NCBI RefSeq assembly: GCF_019285515.1
Contig: NZ_CP079095.1
Location: forward strand, 2,388,501-2,452,500
DNA: 64,000 nt
Direction of reading: 5' to 3'
Source of the DNA: Methylococcus sp. Mc7
GTDB lineage: Bacteria > Pseudomonadota > Gammaproteobacteria > Methylococcales > Methylococcaceae
The translations under genes were made by a program, and so were the position numbers. Shown in pieces: positions 25,963-34,528 of the stretch (positions are counted from its first letter, which is position 1; every line of letters starts with the position of its first letter). Under the pieces are notes generated by a model. The model did not search any database and had not been told where the DNA came from. It saw only the letters and a program-made list of their open reading frames with translations.

Positions 25963-27320
25963 CCGCAATGAGGCTCTGGCCCGACAGCATCGCCGGCAGA
26001 ACCGTCGGGCTGCTTTTCCTGGGCCTGGTGTTCACGGTGACGGTCAGCCTCTCCGTGTTCCAACTGGATTTTTTCCATGGCAAGGGCTGGGACGAGACTT
26101 TCCGGAACCTGGATCGCGTCGCCGTCATCGCTTCCATCATGGATCGGGTGCCGCGCGATTCCCGTCCCGAACTGCTCCCCGCTTTGAATGAGCAGGGCGT
26201 CGCGGTGACGTGGGAGCCTCGTACCACCCCGCCGCCGCTGCGCCAGGACGGCATGACCCGTCATTTGGCGCGGGACGTCCGTGTCCTCTCCGAAGTGCAT
26301 GGGTTGGAACGCATCGCAGCAGGCTATCCGCCCGGCGGCCCTGCAACCGGAGGATGGCTGATGCCGGAGCCGGGACCGGCGGAGGTCTGGATCGCGCTTT
26401 CGGACGGTACCTGGCTTCGCTTCGCCATCGCGGCTGAAGAGATCGGCGGGCTGTGGACCTTGCGTCTGACGGTGGCCGCCGGGCTCCTCATCGCGGGGAT
26501 CGCAGGCCTGGGCGTCTGGGCCGCGCGCAAGGTGACCGCCCCGCTGGCCCGCTTCGCCCTCGCCGCGCAATGCCTGGGCGCCGATGTGGATGCGCCGCCC
26601 ATGGCCGAAGAGGGTCCCAGCGAAATCCGCCGGGCCGCCGAGGCCTTCAACAGCATGCAGCGCCGCATTTCCCGCCTGATCGAAGACCGTACGCTGATGC
26701 TGGCCGCTTTGTCCCATGATCTCCGAACCGTCCTGACCCGGCTGCGGTTTCGGACCGAGTTGATCGCCGACCCCGATCAGCGGAGAAAGGCGGGCGCCGA
26801 CCTGGACGAAATGCAGGCCATGCTGCAGTCGACCTTAGTGTTCGCCCGCGATGACGCGGCTGTGGAGCCATTGGCCGTGATCGATCTGGCAATGCTCCTG
26901 CAAAGTCTTTGCGACGATCTCCATGATGCGGGGAAGACCGTTTCCTACGAGGGGCCGCTGCACCTGAACTACGAGGGGCGGCCGATTTCGCTGCGCAGAG
27001 CTTTCGCCAATCTCATCGACAACGCCCTGAAATATGGACAGGAGGCCGCCGTGACGCTGGCCGAACACGGCAAAGCCGCCGAAATCACGGTGGGGGATCG
27101 CGGTCCCGGCATCCCGGAGGCCATGCGCCGCCGGGTTCTTGCGCCGTTTTTCCGGCTGGAGTCCTCGCGCAGCCGAGAAACCGGCGGGATGGGGCTCGGA
27201 CTTACCGTGGCCAGCGCCGTCGTGCACCGGCACGGCGGCGACCTGGCGTTGGAAGACAGGCGGGGCGGCGGACTGCTGGTGAGGGTCGTGCTGCCCCGCG
27301 CAATGGCGCGTTCGGCTTGA
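25959..27320 (+). CDS. Sensor histidine kinase, EnvZ-like
   Basis: The 453-residue protein has an N-terminal membrane helix (about 13-33), a periplasmic loop of about 120 residues, a second helix (about 168-188), a HAMP domain, a dimerisation box with the phospho-accepting His in LAALSHDLRTVLTRL, and a kinase domain with N box LIDNALKYG, DRGPGIP and MGLGLTVA. The H-box normally reads HDLRTP; here Pro is replaced by Val, a position known to affect phosphatase activity in EnvZ-type kinases. It forms a standard pair with the upstream regulator. Confidence 0.94.
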   Translation: MTAMRLWPDSIAGRTVGLLFLGLVFTVTVSLSVFQLDFFHGKGWDETFRNLDRVAVIASIMDRVPRDSRPELLPALNEQGVAVTWEPRTTPPPLRQDGMTRHLARDVRVLSEVHGLERIAAGYPPGGPATGGWLMPEPGPAEVWIALSDGTWLRFAIAAEEIGGLWTLRLTVAAGLLIAGIAGLGVWAARKVTAPLARFALAAQCLGADVDAPPMAEEGPSEIRRAAEAFNSMQRRISRLIEDRTLMLAALSHDLRTVLTRLRFRTELIADPDQRRKAGADLDEMQAMLQSTLVFARDDAAVEPLAVIDLAMLLQSLCDDLHDAGKTVSYEGPLHLNYEGRPISLRRAFANLIDNALKYGQEAAVTLAEHGKAAEITVGDRGPGIPEAMRRRVLAPFFRLESSRSRETGGMGLGLTVASAVVHRHGGDLALEDRRGGGLLVRVVLPRAMARSA

Positions 27321-27324
27321 AATG

Positions 27325-27822
27325 CTAGCCGGCCTGCACTCGCTCGAGCGCATCGATATCGATCTTGGTCATCTGCAGCATTGCCTTGAAGGCTCTCTGC
27401 GATATCGCGGGATCGGGATGACTGATGAGATCGGGCAAGACGGTGGGAACGATTTGCCAGGAAACGCCGTACCGGTCCTTGAGCCAGCCGCACCGCTGGG
27501 CGGTTTCATCCCCGCCCGCGGACAGCCGCTCCCAGTAGTAGTCGACTTCCGCCTGGGTTTCGCAGCCGACCTGGAACGAGACGGCTTCGTTGAACTTGAA
27601 CATCGGGCCACCGTTGAGGGCGGTGAACGCCTGTCCCTCCAGTCGAAACGCCACGACCATCACCAAGCCTGGGGGCCTCCCGTGATGTTCGTGACCGGCT
27701 TCGCCGTACCGGGAGACCTGGGTGATTCCCGAGTCGGGAAAGATGCCGGTGTAAAACGCGGCGGCCTCTTCGGCCTCATGGTCGAACCACAGGCAGTGGG
27801 TGATCTTTTGAAGCTTAGACAT
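27325..27822 (-). CDS. VOC-family protein (PhnB-like), 165 aa
   Basis: The protein starts ITHCLWFDHEAEEAAAFYTG and carries FRLEGQAFTALNGGP and GVSWQIVPTVLPDLI, matching the 3-demethylubiquinone-methyltransferase-like branch of the vicinal-oxygen-chelate fold. Its start overlaps the end of the YciI gene by 8 bases. Members of this branch are often annotated as glyoxalase or methyltransferase without evidence; activity is unknown. Confidence 0.85.
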   Translation of the reverse strand: MSKLQKITHCLWFDHEAEEAAAFYTGIFPDSGITQVSRYGEAGHEHHGRPPGLVMVVAFRLEGQAFTALNGGPMFKFNEAVSFQVGCETQAEVDYYWERLSAGGDETAQRCGWLKDRYGVSWQIVPTVLPDLISHPDPAISQRAFKAMLQMTKIDIDALERVQAG

Positions 27823-28186
27823 AGCGGCCTTCCGGTCTGAGTGTCTCCTCGATCGGCCGTACCTCGATGCTCCCGAGACGGGCCGAGGGCCACCTCGAGG
27901 CGATATGGAGGGCCTCGTTCAGGTCACGCGCCTCGATCAGAAAGAACCCGCCGAGTTGCTCCTTGGTCTCCGCGAACGGGCCGTCGGTGACCGACAGTCT
28001 GCCGTTGCGCACCCGCACGGTCGTGGCGGTCCGGACGCTTTGGAGCGCATTGGCGGCGAGCAGGTGGCCGCTCTTCTGGAGTTCGTCCACGTAGGCGAGG
28101 GTCTCGCCCCGGAGGACATCCCACTCGTCTCTGGAAAGGTCGTTAAGCGTCTTTTCCTCTTCGTACGCCAGACACAGATATTTCAT
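27815..28186 (-). CDS. YciI/DGPF-domain protein
   Basis: The 123-residue protein has the start KYLCLAYEEE and the signature VTDGPFAETKEQLGGFFLIE (residues about 65-84). The family is common next to VOC proteins and ECF sigma factors; no sigma factor gene is adjacent here. It is the middle gene of a three-gene operon. Confidence 0.88.
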   Translation of the reverse strand: MKYLCLAYEEEKTLNDLSRDEWDVLRGETLAYVDELQKSGHLLAANALQSVRTATTVRVRNGRLSVTDGPFAETKEQLGGFFLIEARDLNEALHIASRWPSARLGSIEVRPIEETLRPEGRYV

Positions 28187-28209
28187 GGTTTACTCCTCGC
28201 TGGTATCGG

Positions 28210-28671
28210 TCAACCGAACAGCTTGCGTGCGGCTTCCTGTAATTCGTCCGGACTCACGTCCCGAACATGGGTTCCAACCGACCATCGGTGGCCGAAGGGA
28301 TCTTCGATCTGGCCGTACCGGTCGCCCCAGAACATGTCGTCGACCGGCATCGTGATCTTGGCCCCGGCGGCGGCGGCACGGGCGACAAAGGCGTCGGCGT
28401 CGTCGACGTAGAGATGGATGACGACCGGCGACCCCTTGAGGGCTTTCGGCCCGACCGAGCCGCAGTCGGGGAACTCGTCGGCCAGCATGACGGCCGAGTC
28501 GCCGATGCGGATGCAGCCGTGAACGAGCTTGCCCTGCTGGGTTTGCACCCGCATGAGTTCCACGGCGTCGAAGGCTTTCTTGTAAAACGCGATGGCGTCC
28601 GCGGCGCCCGCGCAAATCAGATGGGGAGTGACGGAATGCATCCCGTCGGGTATGGGTTTCAGGTTCGACAT
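28210..28671 (-). CDS. VOC/glyoxalase-fold PhnB-like protein, 153 aa
   Basis: The sequence MHSVTPHLICAGAADAIAFY, the central VIHLYVDDADAFVARA and MFWGDRYGQIEDPFGHRWSV are typical of the PhnB-like VOC group. It is the first gene of the minus-strand trio, 23 bases before the YciI gene. Substrate is unknown. Confidence 0.87.
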   Translation of the reverse strand: MSNLKPIPDGMHSVTPHLICAGAADAIAFYKKAFDAVELMRVQTQQGKLVHGCIRIGDSAVMLADEFPDCGSVGPKALKGSPVVIHLYVDDADAFVARAAAAGAKITMPVDDMFWGDRYGQIEDPFGHRWSVGTHVRDVSPDELQEAARKLFG

Positions 28672-29179
28672 GGTGAATGCTCCTCTTGGTTACGGGTCAA
28701 ACGTCCGGCTTCCTGAGGGTCTCGACCTGCTGAAGCCTGGCTCTACAGTGAGTCGAACGGGAGGCGGCGAAATCGACACCTCCCGACGATTTTATTTCCG
28801 GCGTCCAAGCATTCCGCGCATCCTTGGTCTCGGTGAAGATGCCGTCCCCTCTCAGTGGCTCCCTGCCAGGGCTTGCATTTCGTCTTCCCATAGCAAACCG
28901 GGGAGGGATTCCGGACTTTAATCCCCCCGGCTTTGCGCCGTCAGTTCCCGATTTTCCAGGAGTAGCGCACAACCGGGTCGAGGGTGGGGCGGCCGCGTCG
29001 CCGGCATCTGTGACCATCCCGCGGCCGGTGCAGGCGTGCGTTTCAAACGGCTGTGGTAATGTCAAAATTTCCTGACTTGTGCTGTATCCTGAATAAGCGG
29101 AAGCTTGGCTTCGCGCGCCGCGAAGCCGCTTCAAAGACTTGTCTGGATTCCACAAATATTAACCATACGGAGATAGGCA
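28672..29179. other. Intergenic region without recognisable gene
   Basis: No credible coding sequence is seen. The only structure is a GC-rich stem around 28896-28931 (CCGGGGAGGGATT against AATCCCCCCGG) without a clear T-tract. The end of the gap (CATACGGAGATA) supplies the ribosome site of the cytochrome gene. Confidence 0.5.
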
Positions 29180-29563
29180 GTGAGAAGGTCCTTAGATTTG
29201 GGATGCGGGGTCGTGCTGGCACTCGCAGCGGGCGCGGTCTACGCCGGCGATGTCGCGGCCGGCAAGGCGAAATATGAGGGTTGTGTCGAGTGCCACGGAC
29301 GAGGGGAGGAGGACGCTGCCCCCAATGTTCCCAGCCTGGCTGGAAAGGATGCGAATTACATCAGAAAGGTGCTGAATACCTACAAGCGATGCCGCCCGGA
29401 CGACTGGCTCCCTCCTTGCGGCGGTTCTGAAGAGCGCATCCAGCCGTTCGGCTGGGAGCACCGGTCCAAGGATAGCGATTCGATGCGGGAGATCGCTTCG
29501 GAACTGAGCGACTCGGATATCGACAACATCGCGGCCTACATCGCGACACTCCGGAAACCTTGA
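29180..29563 (+). CDS. Small periplasmic cytochrome c
   Basis: The 127-residue protein has a signal peptide (LGCGVVLALAAGAVYA) and one haem site CVECHGRG at about residue 35. The distal ligand is not certain: no standard C-terminal Met is seen, but Met101 in DSMREIASEL is a candidate. Two additional cysteines (about 69 and 79) could form a disulfide. The GTG start has GGAGATA upstream. The final helix SDSDIDNIAAYIATL is typical of class I cytochromes. The partner is unknown. Confidence 0.87.
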   Translation: MRRSLDLGCGVVLALAAGAVYAGDVAAGKAKYEGCVECHGRGEEDAAPNVPSLAGKDANYIRKVLNTYKRCRPDDWLPPCGGSEERIQPFGWEHRSKDSDSMREIASELSDSDIDNIAAYIATLRKP

Positions 29564-29578
29564 AGACGCCTCTCGCCG

Positions 29579-29596
29579 CGTCGGCGCCGGCCGACG
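29579..29596 (+). terminator. Hairpin after the cytochrome gene
   Basis: CGTCGG-cgccgg-CCGACG is followed by TTTCGCGTTT. It is a plausible weak terminator. The remaining gap to 29908 (345 bases in all) shows no other feature. Confidence 0.4.
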
Positions 29597-29908
29597 TTTC
29601 GCGTTTGCCGTGCCTATGCCGCAGCGATGACCATCGCCGCGTGTAGCGGCCGTAACGAAGCCTCAGGCCGCGCGCGCCCGAGCGGTAGCCTTGCTCCCTC
29701 GGCGTCCCGGATTTCCCCCAAGCCGTCTTCCGGCTCAAATCGCGGACGGAGAGGTGAGAACATACCTGAACGGTCATCGCCTGGCCTTGCTTTGGCTGGA
29801 CGCCATGACGAAAGATGATCCGGGCAACCCGGGAGTTCCCCGTATTGCTCCTGTGCTCCTCCCGTTGTTGAATAACGGGGCCCGAATGATGAAGGTGGAG
29901 GACGGACC

Positions 29909-31066
29909 ATGCCGATCAATACCTTGGAGTCATTGCCCTGGCGGGGAAGCCATCACGATTTTTGCCGCGAGCGGCTCGAATCGCTTCTGGAACAGGCCGG
30001 CATCCGGATCGACGGAGACCGGCCGTGGGATATCCGGGTCCACGACCCGGCCTTTTTCCGGCGCATGTTCGCCGATGCCTCGCTGGGCCTCGGTGAGTCC
30101 TACGTGGACGGCTGGTGGGACTGCGACCGGATCGACGAGTTCATCTGCCGCATCGTCCGCGCCGGTCTGGCCGACCGCTTCCGCTCCTGGCGGGACGTCG
30201 CCGCCGCCCTGCAGGCCCGCCTGTTCAACCTCCAGCACGCGGCGCGGGCGTTCCACGTCGGCCAGCGCCATTACGACATCGGCAACGATCTCTACAGCCG
30301 CATGCTGGACCGGCGCATGATTTACAGTTGCGGCTACTGGAAGAACGCCGCGACGCTCGATGAGGCCCAGGAGGCCAAACTGGACCTGGTGTTCCGCAAG
30401 CTCGGGCTGGAGCCCGGCATGCGGGTGCTGGACATCGGCTGCGGCTGGGGCGGAGCGGCGAAGTTCGCCGCGGAAAAGTACGGGGTGGAGGTCCACGGCG
30501 TCACCGTTTCCGCGGAGCAGGCCCGATATGCCCGGGAAATCTGCCAGGGCTTGCCTGTCACGATCGAGCTGAAGGATTACCGGGACATCGACGGACGCTT
30601 CGACCGCGCCTATTCCCTCGGGATGTTCGAGCATGTCGGCTGCAAGAACTATGCGACTTATATGAAGGTCGTGGCGGACCGTCTTGCCGACGACGGTCTG
30701 TTCCTGCTGCACACCATCGGCATCAATACCTCGGACAACCACGGCAATCCCTGGGTGGAGCGCTACATCTTCCCCAATTCCATGCTCCCTTCCATCGCCC
30801 AGATCGGCGCGGCCACCGAAAACCGGCTGGTGATGGAGGACTGGCAGAACTTCGGTCCGGACTATGACCGGACGCTGCTGTGCTGGTGCGACAGCTTCGA
30901 ACGACACTGGCCGTCGCTGCGCCTCCGCTACGGCGACCGGTTCTACCGGATGTGGCGTTTCTATCTGCTGAGCTTCGCCGGTGCGTTCCGGGCTCGCTAC
31001 ATCCAGCTCTGGCAGATCGTGCTCTCGCCCAAGGGACTTCCGCAGCGCTACGACGCTCCGCGTTGA
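29909..31066 (+). CDS. cfa: Cyclopropane-fatty-acyl-phospholipid synthase
   Basis: The 385-residue enzyme transfers a methylene group from AdoMet to unsaturated acyl chains of membrane lipids. The N-terminal domain is present (GLGESYVDGWWDCDRIDEF), followed by FHVGQRHYDIGNDLYSRML, the AdoMet motif VLDIGCGWGG, GVTVSAEQ, the YSLGMFEHVG segment and WVERYIFPNSMLPS. The length matches E. coli Cfa (382). It starts at an ATG with GGAGG upstream and stands alone. Confidence 0.95.
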   Translation: MPINTLESLPWRGSHHDFCRERLESLLEQAGIRIDGDRPWDIRVHDPAFFRRMFADASLGLGESYVDGWWDCDRIDEFICRIVRAGLADRFRSWRDVAAALQARLFNLQHAARAFHVGQRHYDIGNDLYSRMLDRRMIYSCGYWKNAATLDEAQEAKLDLVFRKLGLEPGMRVLDIGCGWGGAAKFAAEKYGVEVHGVTVSAEQARYAREICQGLPVTIELKDYRDIDGRFDRAYSLGMFEHVGCKNYATYMKVVADRLADDGLFLLHTIGINTSDNHGNPWVERYIFPNSMLPSIAQIGAATENRLVMEDWQNFGPDYDRTLLCWCDSFERHWPSLRLRYGDRFYRMWRFYLLSFAGAFRARYIQLWQIVLSPKGLPQRYDAPR

Positions 31067-31111
31067 GCCGAAAAATATCCCCCGGCCTTCAGTCTGCGAT
31101 CGGCGTTGGTC

Positions 31112-31127
31112 GCGGGCTGAAGCCCGC
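31112..31127. repeat. GCGGGCT/AGCCCGC hairpin in intergenic region
   Basis: A perfect 7-bp stem GCGGGCT-ga-AGCCCGC lies 45 bases after cfa. No T-tract follows, so it may be a REP-type element rather than a terminator. The remainder of the 428-base gap to 31494 holds no recognisable gene; the promoter of the secretion locus must lie here, but no box pair is convincing. Confidence 0.5.
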
Positions 31128-31494
31128 CCCCCTATCGAACCCGTTCAACTGCAGAATCAAGACGCTGAGCCCCTCTTCTCGCCCCTCCCGGCGACTTCCC
31201 CCTTGAAGACCGGCGCCCCACAACGGGTAACGACCGGCTCATGTCACACAACCGCAACATAAATGTAATTTCGAAGTCATACCGTCGTAACAAAACACGG
31301 CTACTTTTGCGCACTCATCTTCTGACGGGACATTCGGCGGTTACGCCCCATGTGTCCCGATGGGATTTTTGGGCGGGGGGAAACCGGCCATCGGGAGCGT
31401 CAATGCATCGTTCACTACGGATTTGGCCGGCTTTGAACCGCCGGGTTTGCGTGGCGAACAAGATTTTTTCCCATTTACGGAGAGTGCGAAAACC

Positions 31495-32787
31495 ATGAAG
31501 AAATTGCGAGCGGTTTTTCTGGGCACGCTGGTGGCCGCGGGGCATCAAGCCCATGCGGCCATCAACGACGGAAAGTTCGGTGCGCCGGGCGAGTTGTTCA
31601 TCTCGATCCTGGATGTGGACGGAAAGAAGTCCTACTACAAGGACCTCGGCGTCGATATGGTCCAGTTCATGAACGGCCAGGGCTGCCTCGACGCCAATCT
31701 GGCGCAGGATCCCAACTTTGCAGCCTTCGCCGGCAAAGACAACCTGGTCTTTAACATCGCGGCGGTCAATCCGTTGCTGAAGGATGCCAGCAACATGGCT
31801 CAATGGGGCTATCTGGCCACCTCGAGCCAGGGCAAGGACAGTTTCAGCGCCAAATGGAACCTGATCGACAATGCGATCCAGAAGATCCAGGGTTACATCG
31901 CCGCCCTCAACGTCCAGGCGTTCGAGAACAAGCCCGGGCAGGCGGCGGAGAACAAATCGGGTGTGTTCGGTCCCGATGACCTCGCCTATCATGGCAAGGG
32001 CACCTGGGGTCCCACCATGGGGGATGCCGTCAAGGGCAACACCGAAGGCAAGCCGGGCGCGGAACTCGAGTTCTATTTCATCAACAACTCCACCGGTGAT
32101 TCCAAAGGAGAGAATGTCTCCAAGCTGGGCGCGTGGAGCTTGTCGAGCGCCGGCGCGTTGAACTACAGCGGCACCGGCACCTCGACCCTCTGTTCGGGAT
32201 CGGGCAACAAAGCTCCGACGGCGGTCATTGCCAATCCGGCTCAGACGGTCGGGGTGAACACCCCCGTGACTCTGGATGGCAGCGCCAGCACCGACGCCGA
32301 CAACGGCCCGCAACCGTTGTCGTATGCATGGAAACAGACCTCCGGTCCTACGGTCACGCTGACCAACGCCAATCAGGCGAAAGCGAGCTTCACGCCTGCC
32401 GAGGTCGGCAGCTACGCCTTCGAGTTGACCGTCAGCGACGGCGCCGCCACCCATACCGCCCAGGCGACGGTCACGGTTGAAGGCGGTCCCGCCGGACCTT
32501 CCATCCATATCAGCGCACCCAATGCCTGGAAGGTGAAAGGAAAACAAGCGATCTCTTGGACCACTACTACCGAAGTTCCGCCCAACAAGTTGGTCAAAAT
32601 TAATTTTTCAAAGGACGGTGGCTCCAAATTCAAGCAATTGAAGAGCGTCGCCAACAAGAAGGGGCAGACCTGGTGGAAACCGAAGAAGAAGCACATCACG
32701 GAACAGGGCGTACTCCAGGTTTGCGTAAAGCCGAGCAAAAAGTCTCCGTTCGTCTGCGATCAGATCGACATCATGGTGGAGCAGTAA
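31495..32787 (+). CDS. Exported PKD-domain protein, paralogue 1
   Basis: The 430-residue protein starts at ATG 31495 with a signal peptide (RAVFLGTLVAAGHQAHA). It has an N-terminal domain of about 215 residues (INDGKFGAPGELFISILD, GVFGPDDLAYHGKGTWGP), a PKD-like sandwich at about 235-330 (TPVTLDGSASTDAD, GSYAFELTVSDG), and a C-terminal domain rich in Lys and Trp (SKDGGSKFKQLKSVANKK, TWWKPKKKHITEQGVLQVC). It is first of four co-directional genes, ahead of the binding-like protein, the ShlB-type transporter and the haemagglutinin-type protein. It is paralogous to 17145-18416. The basic, aromatic C-terminus could bind polysaccharide or an anionic surface; that is speculation. Confidence 0.82.
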   Translation: MKKLRAVFLGTLVAAGHQAHAAINDGKFGAPGELFISILDVDGKKSYYKDLGVDMVQFMNGQGCLDANLAQDPNFAAFAGKDNLVFNIAAVNPLLKDASNMAQWGYLATSSQGKDSFSAKWNLIDNAIQKIQGYIAALNVQAFENKPGQAAENKSGVFGPDDLAYHGKGTWGPTMGDAVKGNTEGKPGAELEFYFINNSTGDSKGENVSKLGAWSLSSAGALNYSGTGTSTLCSGSGNKAPTAVIANPAQTVGVNTPVTLDGSASTDADNGPQPLSYAWKQTSGPTVTLTNANQAKASFTPAEVGSYAFELTVSDGAATHTAQATVTVEGGPAGPSIHISAPNAWKVKGKQAISWTTTTEVPPNKLVKINFSKDGGSKFKQLKSVANKKGQTWWKPKKKHITEQGVLQVCVKPSKKSPFVCDQIDIMVEQ

Positions 32788-32806
32788 ACCCAGCAAGGCA
32801 CTGAAA

Positions 32807-32838
32807 GGCGGGCCGGCAGCCACGGTTGCCGGCCCGCC
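32807..32838 (+). promoter_or_regulatory. Strong intercistronic stem-loop
   Basis: A perfect 12-bp stem GGCGGGCCGGCA/TGCCGGCCCGCC with an 8-base loop lies 19 bases after the PKD gene stop and 44 bases before the next start. No T-tract follows, so it may stabilise the upstream mRNA or attenuate rather than terminate. Confidence 0.6.
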
Positions 32839-32882
32839 TGACATCACAACCCAATCTCTCTCAAACAGACAGGAGTTAACTC

Positions 32883-34376
32883 ATGCAAGTCAAAAAAATC
32901 GCTGCAGCGGTTGCGGCAAGCTCTTTGGGATTCTGCGGTCAGTCATGGGCATTGGAACCCGGCGCATCGCCCGACATCGAAATTTTCATGTCCGGCGCAT
33001 CGGCACAGGATGGCAATGTCAGGCAGTTGTTCGAAGAGCTTTGCGTTGGGGGAACGCTCGATGTTTATCTCGACAACTCGAACCCCGCCAGCCCCGGTTC
33101 CGCACACACGGCCATATTTTGCCAGATCGACTCGTCCAAAGTGACGGGGCTTTCCGTCAACAACCCCAAAGTGCTCTTCCACAAGCGCTCGGCAGGCGGT
33201 TCCGCTCAAGGCGTGGGCCCCGTGCTCGACGAGCAGGAGATCGACGCCATGGCGATCAACAACGGCAACTGCGAGAAGGATGCAACGAGCGGAAACTGGT
33301 TGTGCCGGATTTCGCAGGCCGGCGACCTGGTCAAGAAGGTATCCGACGCCGGCGTCTCGGACGTCAATCCCGCGCTGTTCCGGAGCGTAAACACGCCCGA
33401 CGGCGTGGCTCCAGTGGATCCCGCCAAAGTAAGCCAACGCATGGACGTCATCTCGGGCGGGGCACTGGTCTTCAACACACCGGTGACAAAATCCCTCCGC
33501 GACGCGCTGCAGCGCGCCCAGATCGATATGGGCACACTGGACGCCGATTGCGAAGGACAGGACACCGAGCGCTGCATGCCCAGCCTGAGAAAGTATCAGG
33601 TCGCCAGCTTGCTCACCGGCAACATCGGCAAATGGAGCGACATCAAGGTCATCGACAAGGGTGGCCAGCCAAAAGGCGACTTGACCCAATACGCCAACGG
33701 CTCGATCACGGACGACAAGGTCTATATCTGCCGCCGGGTCAACGGATCGGGCACGCAAGCCACGACCAATTCGAAATTCCTCAACGTTCCGTGCACCGAC
33801 AGTGCATTGAATCCCTCTTCCACCTCCAATCCGCTTGCAGGACCAGTCGTGGTCCTGAACTCGGGTTCTGGAAACGTCGATACCTGTCTGGACGACTTCA
33901 ACCAAGGCACCAACAACAGCAAAGCGAACGCTGCCGGGACCAAGGCCTGGGCCATTGGTGTACAGAGCACCGAGCGCAATGCCGACCTCAAATACAACTA
34001 CCGTTTCATCGCCATCGATGGCGTTGCGCCGACGCTCGCCAACACGGCAAGCGGCCACTACATGGATTGGGCGGAAAACACCTATCAGTGGCGCAAACCC
34101 GCGTTCAACGGTCCGACCGGCGACAAGCTGAAGATCATCCAGAAGATCGCTTCCGACGCCGGCAGCCCCAGTCTGACCGCGAAGAACAACGCCGCGTACG
34201 TGCACCCCTTCGGCCAGGGCGGCTATCTCGCGGTGACAACCGCGGGCAATGCCGCACCCGCGGATGGCAAATTTGATCCCAATAATCCGATTCTGCCATA
34301 CACCCACGCGCCCGGCCTGTCCCTGGACAACTGCCGCGTGCCGGTGATCAACGACAACCAGCCGAACCGGCTCTGA
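32883..34376 (+). CDS. Exported periplasmic-binding-like protein, paralogue 1
   Basis: The 497-residue protein has a signal peptide (AAAVAASSLGFCGQSWA) and the mature start PDIEIFMSGASAQDGNVRQL. It is paralogous end to end with 15555-17051 and shares conserved cysteines. The opening SGASAQ and the later VLFHKRSAGGSAQGV resemble the binding loops of phosphate-type solute-binding proteins, but the protein is longer by more than 100 residues and no ABC permease is near. ACAGGAG lies before the ATG. It may be a surface or periplasmic accessory of the adjacent two-partner secretion system; function is unknown. Confidence 0.8.
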   Translation: MQVKKIAAAVAASSLGFCGQSWALEPGASPDIEIFMSGASAQDGNVRQLFEELCVGGTLDVYLDNSNPASPGSAHTAIFCQIDSSKVTGLSVNNPKVLFHKRSAGGSAQGVGPVLDEQEIDAMAINNGNCEKDATSGNWLCRISQAGDLVKKVSDAGVSDVNPALFRSVNTPDGVAPVDPAKVSQRMDVISGGALVFNTPVTKSLRDALQRAQIDMGTLDADCEGQDTERCMPSLRKYQVASLLTGNIGKWSDIKVIDKGGQPKGDLTQYANGSITDDKVYICRRVNGSGTQATTNSKFLNVPCTDSALNPSSTSNPLAGPVVVLNSGSGNVDTCLDDFNQGTNNSKANAAGTKAWAIGVQSTERNADLKYNYRFIAIDGVAPTLANTASGHYMDWAENTYQWRKPAFNGPTGDKLKIIQKIASDAGSPSLTAKNNAAYVHPFGQGGYLAVTTAGNAAPADGKFDPNNPILPYTHAPGLSLDNCRVPVINDNQPNRL

Positions 34377-34391
34377 TCGAGCGGGTCGGTG

Positions 34392-34461
34392 GCGGGGCCG
34401 CACGCGGCCCCGCATCCCCGCAGCGGGGGCATGAACCGGCGTTCCGAAAGGGACGCCGGTT
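34392..34461 (+). terminator. Tandem hairpins, second one terminator-like
   Basis: GCGGGGCCG-cacg-CGGCCCCGC (34392-34413) is followed by AACCGGCGT-tccgaaagg-ACGCCGGTT (34434-34461) with a short T-rich tail (TTTATCG). They would end or reduce transcription before the transporter gene. An A+T-rich stretch with TATAAT at 34497-34502 then precedes the transporter and may be its own promoter. Confidence 0.65.
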
Positions 34462-34528
34462 TTATCGCTATTTATATTTGTTGATATATATCGCCGTATA
34501 ATGGCAAAGTTTGTCTCTCTGGTATCGA

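Noticed and set aside
31220-31300. TGTCA-containing stretch as a PhoB box ahead of the secretion locus
   Set aside because: Only one clear half-site is seen and the 11-base spaced second half-site is missing, so phosphate control is not supported.
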